DNA from: Burkholderiales bacterium
GTDB lineage: Bacteria > Pseudomonadota > Gammaproteobacteria > Burkholderiales > SG8-41
Length of the DNA stretch: 64,000 nucleotides
Reading direction: 5' to 3'
Assembly: GCA_030684405.1 (NCBI GenBank)
Contig: JAUXYA010000011.1
Span: forward strand, 434,001-498,000
In this document: piece after piece, positions 27,644 through 33,954 of the stretch
Numbering within the stretch: the stretch's first letter is position 1
Layout: each line of letters opens with the position of its first letter
Notes under the pieces: generated by a model
What the model saw: the letters and a program-made list of their open reading frames with translations, nothing else
Told to the model about the DNA's origin: nothing
Database searches by the model: none
Translations under genes and position numbers: made by a program

Positions 27644-28077
27644 TGACCATCGACTGGAACGCCTTCACACCCTGGTCTGCGCTGGCCGGCGGCATGCTGA
27701 TCGGGATTGCCGCGGCGATATTCGTGCTGTTCAACGGCAGGGTTGCCGGCATCAGCGGCATACTCGGCGGCCTGCTGCGGCTGCCCGCCGGTGACAGTGG
27801 CTGGCGCATCGCCTTCGTGCTCGGCCTGGTCGGCGCGCCACTCATCTACATGCTCGCCTTCTCCACACCCGCGCCGCAGATCGAAGCCGGCTACGGCAGT
27901 CTGATCATCGCCGGCCTGCTGGTCGGCATTGGCACACGCTACGGCTCTGGGTGCACCAGCGGTCACGGCGTCTGCGGCCTGTCGCGGTTCTCGCCGCGGT
28001 CGGCGGCGGCCACGCTGGCCTTCATGGGTGCGGGCTTTGCGACTGTGTACGTCCTGCGCCACCTGCTCGCCATCTGA
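27643..28077 (+). CDS. YeeE/YedE-family sulfur transport protein, first half (PmpA-like)
   Basis: The 144-residue protein has four hydrophobic helices. It carries the YeeE/YedE signature GSGCTSGHGVCGLSRFSPRS, whose cysteines are used in thiosulfate-type uptake by related TsuA proteins. Its ATG overlaps the regulator's TGA. The next gene encodes a matching second half, so together they equal one full-length YeeE. It probably imports or exports a sulfur compound under control of the ArsR sensor. Confidence 0.9.
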   Translation: MTIDWNAFTPWSALAGGMLIGIAAAIFVLFNGRVAGISGILGGLLRLPAGDSGWRIAFVLGLVGAPLIYMLAFSTPAPQIEAGYGSLIIAGLLVGIGTRYGSGCTSGHGVCGLSRFSPRSAAATLAFMGAGFATVYVLRHLLAI

Positions 28078-28087
28078 GGATTACCCC

Positions 28088-28534
28088 ATGACCGCCTTCA
28101 CCGCACTGCTCTCCGGCCTGATCTTCGGTTTCGGCCTGATCCTCTCCGGCATGGCGAACCCCGCCAAAGTCCTCGGATTCCTCGACCTCGCGGGCACCTG
28201 GGACCCGTCCCTCGCCTTCGTCATGGGCGGCGCCATCCTCGTCGGCATCGCCGCGTTCTTCATCGCCCGCAAGCGCACGGTTTCCTTTCTCGGCGGCAAG
28301 ATGCACCTGCCGACCGCGAGCGACATCGATCGCCGCCTGATCACCGGTGGCCTGGTCTTCGGCATCGGCTGGGGCATCGCCGGATTTTGTCCCGGCCCTG
28401 CGCTGGTCGCGCTCGGCATGGGTGAAATGAAAGCGCTGGTGTTCGTCGCCGCGATGCTCGGCGGCATGGCGATTTTCGAGATCGCCGAATCCCTGTTCAC
28501 CGGCAAAGCCCCGCAACGGAAAAAACAGCGATGA
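28088..28534 (+). CDS. YeeE/YedE-family sulfur transport protein, second half (PmpB-like)
   Basis: This 148-residue membrane protein has the companion motif GWGIAGFCPGPALVALG and the N-terminal SGLIFGFGLILSGMANPAKV. It follows its partner after 10 bases and overlaps the next gene by 4. Split YeeE proteins of this type are typical beside BigR/Blh genes. Substrate is inferred to be a small sulfur species. Confidence 0.9.
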   Translation: MTAFTALLSGLIFGFGLILSGMANPAKVLGFLDLAGTWDPSLAFVMGGAILVGIAAFFIARKRTVSFLGGKMHLPTASDIDRRLITGGLVFGIGWGIAGFCPGPALVALGMGEMKALVFVAAMLGGMAIFEIAESLFTGKAPQRKKQR

Positions 28535-29172
28535 GCAGCCTGCCGACCTGGCTGGCGGTGATCACCACCGTAGCCATGCTGCTGATCTACGAAATGGCGC
28601 AGGTCTTCATGGGCCGGCGCAACCCGGTCGTCGTGGCGAGAACCGCGCATGCGCGGCTGCGGGAGCAGTGGTTCGAAGCGGTCTCGCGACAGCCCGGCTC
28701 CGAAATCCTCGCAGTGCAGGCGCTGCGCAACTCGCTGATGTCGGCCACCGTGATGGCTTCGACGGCGGTGCTCGGCCTAATTGGAACCGTGACTCTGGCT
28801 GCGCCGTCGCTGAATATGGCTTTTGGCGAAGCCACAACCGGCATTCCGCAACTGACCCCGCGCATGACGCTGGAACTGGTGCTGATGGCCCTGCTCTTCG
28901 CCTCGCTGGTCGCCTCGGCGATGGCGATCCGCTACTACAACCACGCCACCTTCATCAGCGCCATCCCCGTTGGCTCTCCGGAGCGGCAGCAGTGGCTGTC
29001 CACCGGCATCGCCTATGTGCGCCGCGCCGGCGTGCTCTACAGTTGGGCGCTGCGCCACCTGATCCTCGTCGCGCCGGTGCTGGCCAGCCTGCTGCACCCC
29101 TACGCCGGCCCGCCCGCCTCCGCTGCCGTCGTGGCGATGCTCTACGCCTTCGACCGCTTCGAGCAGCGGTAA
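28531..29172 (+). CDS. DUF599-family membrane protein
   Basis: The 213-residue product has four hydrophobic helices and the DUF599 features YEMAQVFMGRRNP, RNSLMSATVMASTAVLGLIG, RYYNHATFISAIP and GVLYSWALRHLILVAPV. Function unknown. It overlaps the upstream YeeE gene by 4 bases, which places it in the sulfur-responsive transcript. Confidence 0.8.
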   Translation: MSSLPTWLAVITTVAMLLIYEMAQVFMGRRNPVVVARTAHARLREQWFEAVSRQPGSEILAVQALRNSLMSATVMASTAVLGLIGTVTLAAPSLNMAFGEATTGIPQLTPRMTLELVLMALLFASLVASAMAIRYYNHATFISAIPVGSPERQQWLSTGIAYVRRAGVLYSWALRHLILVAPVLASLLHPYAGPPASAAVVAMLYAFDRFEQR

Positions 29173-29201
29173 CGCGGGCGTACCCGGCGGATTCTGCCCG
29201 A

Positions 29202-30284
29202 TCAGGCTCCTGGTTTTTGCGTCCGGCGCAGCAGCAGCACCACCAGCGTGACCACCGTGAGCGGCACCACAAAACCCGTCATCACGCCGGAAAACGCTTC
29301 CAGCGAGTCATGCTCCTGCGCGGCGAGAATCAGGTAGCCGACATAGGCCACGTAGTAGGCAAGGAACACCCCGCCCTCCCAGCGCGCGATCTCGCGCCCT
29401 GTCATGAATATCGGCAGGCAGGCGATGGCCACCGCGATCATCACCCACAGGTCGAAGGCCAGCACCGAAGGCGCCACCGCCAGGCCTGCGTCCCAGGCCA
29501 CCATGCCCGACACACCGAGGCAGCCGAGGATGTTGAAAAGATTGCTGCCGACCACATTGCCCACCGCGATATCGCGCTCGCCCTTGATTGCCGCGGTGAC
29601 CGAGGTTGCGATTTCCGGCATCGACGTGCCGGCGGCCACAATGGTCAAACCGATCACCACATCGCTGACCCCCAGCGCACGGGCGAAGGCGACCGATGAT
29701 GTCACCAGCCAGTCGGCGCCGAAAACCAGGCAGACCAGCCCCGCCGCGATCAGGCCGAGCTGCGCCGGCCACGCGGCATCCCAGGCTCCGGGTTCCGCCG
29801 GCCTGACCTCGTTCTCATACTCAGCCTGTGCCTGCTGCGTCTCCAGCCGCGACTGCCGCACCACGAACACCGTGTACGCGACCAGCAGCGCAAACAGGAA
29901 AGCGCCGTCGCGGAACGACAGCACACCGTCGATAGCGAGCACGAGCAGCAGCACGCTGGCACCGATCATGATCGGCACCTCCTGCCGGATGACCTGCACG
30001 TTGACTGCGAGAGGCGCGATCAGTGCGCTCAGCCCGAGGATGAACAGCACATTGAGCACGTTGCTGCCGACCACGTTGCCGATGGCGATGTCCGAGTTGC
30101 CGTCAAGCACCGCCCCCACCGAAACCGCCACCTCGGGTGCGCTGGTGCCCATGGCCACCACCGTGAGCCCCACCACCAGCGGCGAAATGCCGAAGGACAG
30201 CGCGAACTTCGAAGCACCGCGCACCAGCAGGTTCGCACCGAGCACCAGTATCGCGAGGCCGCCGAGGAACAGCAGGGCATTCAT
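29202..30284 (-). CDS. CaCA-family calcium/sodium antiporter (YrbG-like)
   Basis: The 360-residue protein has about ten TM helices and two inverted alpha-repeats. Their ion-binding motifs are VAMGTSAPEVAVSVGA with GNVVGSNVLNVLF, and VAAGTSMPEIATSVTAAI with GNVVGSNLFNILG. These acidic residues bind the transported cation. It converges with the DUF599 gene and lies 43 bases after the sulfurtransferase on the same strand. Ion specificity is inferred from the family. Confidence 0.93.
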   Translation of the reverse strand: MNALLFLGGLAILVLGANLLVRGASKFALSFGISPLVVGLTVVAMGTSAPEVAVSVGAVLDGNSDIAIGNVVGSNVLNVLFILGLSALIAPLAVNVQVIRQEVPIMIGASVLLLVLAIDGVLSFRDGAFLFALLVAYTVFVVRQSRLETQQAQAEYENEVRPAEPGAWDAAWPAQLGLIAAGLVCLVFGADWLVTSSVAFARALGVSDVVIGLTIVAAGTSMPEIATSVTAAIKGERDIAVGNVVGSNLFNILGCLGVSGMVAWDAGLAVAPSVLAFDLWVMIAVAIACLPIFMTGREIARWEGGVFLAYYVAYVGYLILAAQEHDSLEAFSGVMTGFVVPLTVVTLVVLLLRRTQKPGA

Positions 30285-30327
30285 GAATTCAATCCACAGA
30301 AAAGGGGTTTACGATAGCGCGAATCTC

Positions 30328-31182
30328 TCAGGAAACAAGCGGAATCACGATCCGCGTGTCCTCGCGGTTGCCCCATTCGCCCCAGGCGGAGACATAGTTG
30401 CGCACCTTCGGGTAAGCCAGCGACTTCAGCGCGATGAAGGTGCTGGCCGAGCGGTAACCGCCGTGGCACAGCGGAATCACGGTCTTGTCCGGCGTGATGC
30501 CTTTCGCTTCATATAACGCGCGAATCTCCGGCGGACTGCGGAACGCGCCCTGTGCATCCAGATGATCACGCCAGAACAGATGCACCGCGCCGGGAATGGT
30601 GCCGACCCGGCGGGCACGTTTTTCGGTGCCGCGGTATTCCGATTCGCGGCGCACGTCGACGATCACCGAATCCGGATCGTCGATCGCACGTTCGACATCG
30701 AAGCGCGTCGCCAGCAGATCCATGTTCATCGTGCCGCGGAACGGCGGCGGGGTTGGCGGCGCCTGCGTCGGATCCATCGGAGGCGGCGCTTCGGTCAGGC
30801 GCACCAGTTTCTGCCCCGCCCTTAGCCAGCCCTCGGTGCCGCCGTCGAGGAGTCGCACATCCGGATGCCCCAGCACCGCCAGCAGCCACACCGCGCGCGA
30901 AGCCCGCTCGCCCGACTCGTGGTCATAAATCACCACCGGCCGGTCAGCGCGTACACCACGCGAACCGAACAACACGCGGAAAATCGCGAGAAAGGAATTC
31001 AGTGGTGCTTCAGATGAATCGTTGAGGCTGACGCCGTAGATGTCGACATGCGTGCTGCCGGGAATGTGGCCGACGGCGAAGTCTTCGGCGGGGCGGAGGT
31101 CGATCAGGGTGACGTCAGTGAGGCGGGACGCCAGATCGGGGGCGGTGATCAGGTAGCGGGGATCGGGAAAATAATTAGCCAT
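30328..31182 (-). CDS. Double-rhodanese sulfurtransferase
   Basis: The 284-residue product has two rhodanese domains. The inactive first domain runs from about 10 to 130 and contains FAVGHIPGSTHVDIYGV. The second runs from about 155 to 280 with active-site Cys in the loop CHGGYRSA, a CxxGxRSx form associated with thiosulfate or mercaptopyruvate sulfurtransferases. A Pro-rich linker joins them. Its position next to the sulfur module suggests shared metabolism, though it is on the opposite strand and separately promoted. Confidence 0.92.
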   Translation of the reverse strand: MANYFPDPRYLITAPDLASRLTDVTLIDLRPAEDFAVGHIPGSTHVDIYGVSLNDSSEAPLNSFLAIFRVLFGSRGVRADRPVVIYDHESGERASRAVWLLAVLGHPDVRLLDGGTEGWLRAGQKLVRLTEAPPPMDPTQAPPTPPPFRGTMNMDLLATRFDVERAIDDPDSVIVDVRRESEYRGTEKRARRVGTIPGAVHLFWRDHLDAQGAFRSPPEIRALYEAKGITPDKTVIPLCHGGYRSASTFIALKSLAYPKVRNYVSAWGEWGNREDTRIVIPLVS

Positions 31183-31252
31183 CGCGAAATCTTACACTGA
31201 CCCTATTCAAGACGAAGGCATGTCATCATGCTGACGCCAGCATCCCAGGTTT

Positions 31253-31492
31253 ATGCCCATGAATTCTTTATCCCGAAGATCAACGATTTATTTCGCCCCG
31301 GAAACTCACCGCGAGCTGCGACTGCGTGCGACAAACGCCGAGACTTCAGTCTCGAGACTGGTGGACGAGGCAGTCAGGCTGATGTTGAGCGAAGACGAGG
31401 AAGACCTGGCTACATTTGCACAACGCGATGCACAGCCCGAAATCAGCTATAGGGCGCTGCTGGCTGACCTAAAACAGCACGGCAAGCTTTAA
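31253..31492 (+). CDS. Orphan ribbon-helix-helix antitoxin-like protein
   Basis: The 79-residue product resembles RHH DNA-binding antitoxins. A beta-strand region STIYFAPETHRELRLRA is followed by helices TSVSRLVDEAVRLMLSEDEEDL, and the acidic C-terminal tail is of the kind that wraps a RelE/ParE toxin. No toxin gene follows; the next genes run the other way. The ATG at 31253 or the in-frame one at 31259 could be used. It is likely a toxin-antitoxin remnant or a stand-alone regulator. Confidence 0.6.
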   Translation: MPMNSLSRRSTIYFAPETHRELRLRATNAETSVSRLVDEAVRLMLSEDEEDLATFAQRDAQPEISYRALLADLKQHGKL

Positions 31493-31548
31493 AACCGAAA
31501 CGGCCGACGCCAGGCCGGGGCCCTGTGCCCAGCAACTCGGCCCAGTAG

Positions 31549-31761
31549 TTAAGCAACAACTTCGACGTAATCGACACGGCTTGCCGGCTACGGAATGACA
31601 AGGCCGTCTTCGCGTAACCCTTCAAGACGGAATTCGATGGCCCCACGGATTTGCACCTCCGTCTCTTCCAGAGTGGAGCCCGTGGCCACACAGCCTGGAA
31701 AATCGGGCACCTAGGCAGAAAAATTGCCTTCGACTTTTTCAATCACGATGGCATAACGCAT
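31549..31761 (-). pseudogene. hicB: hicB-like antitoxin pseudogene with two in-frame amber codons
   Basis: Reading from the ATG at 31761 gives MRYAIVIEKVEGNFSA, then TAG, then VPDFPGCVATGSTLEE. It continues to GLREDGLVIP, a second TAG, and PASRVDYVEVVA before TAA. This is the standard HicB fold with TAG where a Tyr codon (position 17) and probably a Glu codon are expected. There are no frameshifts. No hicA lies upstream; vapC ends 17 bases before it. TAG ends other genes here (for example the ABC-F gene), so recoding is unlikely and recent inactivation is the simplest view. Confidence 0.8.
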
Positions 31762-31778
31762 GACGGCGCCCACTTCGC

Positions 31779-32177
31779 TTAAACCCAATTCTCCAGCATG
31801 AGGCCCGGCACACGCTGAAACTCATTTTCGTTGTTGGTCACCAGGACCAGCGCAAGCGTGCGCGCGTGCCCTGCGATCATGGCGTCGTAGGGGCCGATGG
31901 GTTTGCCGACCTTCGCCAGCGCGGCGCGCACCTGCCCGAAATGAATTGCGGCGGCCGCATCGAAAGGCTTGACTTCGAGGCGGGCGATCATGCTTTCGAT
32001 GTCCGCGAGGTTTTGCTCGGGCACAGCAGATTTCTCCGCGCCATAAATCAGCTCGCCCAAAGTGACGGACGAAATGCACATCTGTCCATCGTGTTTCTTG
32101 AAGGCATCCCGTATGCGTTCGGGGCGGTTCTTCATCGCGTAAATCACGATGTTGGTGTCGAGCATGTACTTGATCAT
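31779..32177 (-). CDS. vapC: VapC PIN-domain toxin
   Basis: VapC toxins are Mg-dependent RNases that usually cut tRNA or rRNA. The 132-residue product has PIN acidic residues in MLDTNIVIY (D7), the SSVTLGELIYGA helix (Glu), and PYDAMIAGHA (Asp). The closing VTNNENEFQRVPGL is the usual VapC C-terminus. It follows vapB after one base. All active-site residues look intact. Confidence 0.93.
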   Translation of the reverse strand: MIKYMLDTNIVIYAMKNRPERIRDAFKKHDGQMCISSVTLGELIYGAEKSAVPEQNLADIESMIARLEVKPFDAAAAIHFGQVRAALAKVGKPIGPYDAMIAGHARTLALVLVTNNENEFQRVPGLMLENWV

Positions 32178-32178
32178 G

Positions 32179-32415
32179 CTATAGCGCCGTGCGTTCCTGA
32201 TCGGGCGGCTGGTCGCGCGTTTCCATGAAATCCGGCGACACGCCTTTGGCGGCGAACCAGAGATCCCACGATTCGCCGGCAGGCACGATGACCCGGGCGT
32301 TGCCCACGGCGATGATTTCCACCTTGGTCACCGACTCGGGCATGGCAACACCTTTGGGCAATCTGACGGCCTGGCTCTTGTTGCTCTTGAACAGTACTGT
32401 TTGCGCGGTGCTCAT
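32179..32415 (-). CDS. vapB: VapB AbrB-type antitoxin
   Basis: The 78-residue protein has the AbrB/SpoVT swapped-hairpin DNA-binding domain (VLFKSNKSQAVRLPKGVAMP). Its C-terminal tail (ESWDLWFAAKGVSPDFME) should block VapC. It precedes vapC by one base. A palindrome lies 26 bases upstream of its start, consistent with autoregulation by the VapBC complex. Confidence 0.93.
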   Translation of the reverse strand: MSTAQTVLFKSNKSQAVRLPKGVAMPESVTKVEIIAVGNARVIVPAGESWDLWFAAKGVSPDFMETRDQPPDQERTAL

Positions 32416-32441
32416 GGCCTTACCCCTTTACGTCCATCCAT

Positions 32442-32462
32442 GGATATACCTTAAGTATATCC
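32442..32462. promoter_or_regulatory. Palindromic operator of vapBC
   Basis: Perfect arms GGATATAC and GTATATCC flank a five-base centre (CTTAA). The position just upstream of vapB fits a VapBC autoregulatory operator. Confidence 0.7.
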
Positions 32463-32513
32463 CTAAAACTTCCCATGAAGCACTTCTCTAACCCGCTTGG
32501 CGATGCCAGAGAA

Positions 32514-32550
32514 AAACAAGTTAATTAATTGATTTTATTAATTTATTTTA
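32514..32550 (-). repeat. AT-rich dispersed element, copy 4
   Basis: On the minus strand it contains AATAAAATCAATTAATTAAC. AATCAA-N4-TTA matches the IHF consensus. The TAA stop of the sugar dehydrogenase gene lies inside it. Confidence 0.55.
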
Positions 32551-33649
32551 CAAACTCCAACCTCGCCACCACCCCATCCCGCTCATCCGTCAACAGATAA
32601 ACAAAGCCATCCGGCCCCACGCGCACATCACGGATGCGCCCGATCTGATCCTTGAGCAAACGCTCCTCGCGCACGACCTTCTCTCCGTTCAGTTCAAGCC
32701 GCACCAGCATTTCGTCACGCAGCGCGCCGATCAGCAGATTGCCTTTCCAGTTGGGGAACTTGTCGCCGGTGTAGAAAGCCATGCCTGAGGGAGCAATCGA
32801 CGGCACCCAGACGTGCAGCGGTTGTTCCATGCCGGCCTTTGAATTGCCTTCGCCGATCTTGGTGCCGAAACCGTAATTGACGCCGTAGGTGATCACCGGC
32901 CAGCCGTAGTTGCGGCCGGCGCGCATGATGTTGACCTCGTCGCCACCCTGTGGGCCGTGTTCATGGGTCCACAGTTCGCCGGTCTGCGGATGCATCGCAG
33001 CGCCCTGGATGTTGCGGTTGCCGAGCGTGAACTTCTCGGGCTTGGCGCCGGCGCGATTCACGAAAGGATTGTCCTTGGGTACACGGCCGTCGTCATGCAG
33101 GCGGATCACCGAGCCAGCGTGGTCGTCGAGCTTCTGTGCTCGCGGCATGTCGCCGCGATCGCCCAGCGTCAGATAAACAAATCCCTTGCCGTCGAACACG
33201 ATGCGCGAACCGAAATGGTGGCCGGCACGGGTCTTGGGCTCCATGCTGAACAGCACCTGCACCTCGGTCATGCGCTGGCCGTGCAGCTTGCCGCGCGCCA
33301 TCGCCGTGCCCCAGCCGCCGGGACCCGGCGCACTGTAGGACCAGTAAATCAAACCGTTCTTCTCATACTGCGGATGCAGCGCAACGTCGAGCAGGCCGCC
33401 CTGCCCGCTGGCGACGATCTCGGGCAGGCCTTCGACCGGTTTCGGGTCGAGCTGGAAATCCTTGTTGACGATGCGTAGCCTGCCGGCGCGCTCGGTCACC
33501 AGCATGCGGCCGTCGGGCATGAAGGCCATGGCCCAGGGGTTCTGCAGGCCGCGCACGAGGGTAACGACGCGGAAGTCGTGTTTTTCGGATTTGACGGTTT
33601 GTGGCTGGGCGGTGGCGGGAGCAGACAGGGCCATCATCAAAGCCGTCAT
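32543..33649 (-). CDS. PQQ-dependent (glucose/sorbosone-type) sugar dehydrogenase
   Basis: This is a periplasmic beta-propeller dehydrogenase of the soluble glucose/sorbosone type. The 368-residue product has RGLQNPWAMAFMPDGRMLVT, GLLDVALHPQYEKNGLIYWSY, GHHFGSRIVFDGKGFVYLTL, THEHGPQGGDEVN and DVRVGPDGFVYLLTDE. The ATG at 33649 gives a usable signal peptide (MTALMMALSAPATAQ). That ATG lies inside a dispersed GTCATTCCGG-type repeat, and an in-frame extension continues far upstream through two more repeats. The original 5' end may have been replaced. Confidence 0.87.
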   Translation of the reverse strand: MTALMMALSAPATAQPQTVKSEKHDFRVVTLVRGLQNPWAMAFMPDGRMLVTERAGRLRIVNKDFQLDPKPVEGLPEIVASGQGGLLDVALHPQYEKNGLIYWSYSAPGPGGWGTAMARGKLHGQRMTEVQVLFSMEPKTRAGHHFGSRIVFDGKGFVYLTLGDRGDMPRAQKLDDHAGSVIRLHDDGRVPKDNPFVNRAGAKPEKFTLGNRNIQGAAMHPQTGELWTHEHGPQGGDEVNIMRAGRNYGWPVITYGVNYGFGTKIGEGNSKAGMEQPLHVWVPSIAPSGMAFYTGDKFPNWKGNLLIGALRDEMLVRLELNGEKVVREERLLKDQIGRIRDVRVGPDGFVYLLTDERDGVVARLEFVK

Positions 33650-33671
33650 TCCGGCGCAAGCCGGAATCCAG
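33643..33671 (+). repeat. GTCATTCCGGCGC palindromic repeat, copy 1
   Basis: CCGTCATTCCGGCGCAAGCC plus GGAATCCAG forms a short stem. It encodes the ...WIPACAGMT peptide on the minus strand, a well-known signature of this dispersed proteobacterial repeat. It contains the dehydrogenase start codon. Confidence 0.8.
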
Positions 33672-33764
33672 AGGGTTTTAAATCTCTGGGAGGACAAGGT
33701 TCGTGGTTGCCCCTTCTTTGCTTCAAGTGTTCCCTTGTCTGCTTCGCTCCAAGTGTGCCCTTGA

Positions 33765-33786
33765 CCCCGCTTGCGGGGAGAGGGGG
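33765..33786 (+). repeat. CCCCGC-TTGC-GGGGAGAGG repeat (truncated)
   Basis: A truncated copy of the CCCTCTCCCCGC/GCGGGGAGAGGG hairpin, whose full form occurs inside mfd at 35068-35110. It lies between two inverted GTCATTCCGG repeats. The stretch 33650-33954 between the dehydrogenase start and mfd holds only these repeats and the mfd promoter. Confidence 0.7.
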
Positions 33787-33843
33787 TTTTAGTTTGGCGC
33801 GATGTGCTGTCCATGACACGCCGGAGGGAATGAAACATTGTTG

Positions 33844-33872
33844 CTGGATTCCGGCTTGCGCCGGAATGACGG
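33844..33872 (-). repeat. GTCATTCCGGCGC palindromic repeat, copy 2 (inverted)
   Basis: CTGGATTCCGGCTTGCGCCG plus GAATGACGG is the inverse of copy 1. The two copies face each other about 170 bases apart and enclose the CCCCGC repeat. Confidence 0.8.
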
Positions 33873-33922
33873 AGAAAGGAGATCATGCGTATGCACTCCG
33901 GGAAGGTGAAATCTGACGCGTT

Positions 33923-33928
33923 TATAAT
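33923..33928 (+). promoter_or_regulatory. Candidate -10 box for mfd
   Basis: A perfect TATAAT lies 27 bases before the ATG at 33955. A -35 hexamer is not evident. Confidence 0.45.
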
Positions 33929-33954
33929 AGCGTCCTTTTCCGCAGTTGCTCCCG

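Noticed and set aside
31549-31761. Amber recoding (for example pyrrolysine-type) in the hicB frame
   Set aside because: TAG is an ordinary stop for other genes here, such as the ABC-F gene and trmJ, and no recoding machinery is seen.
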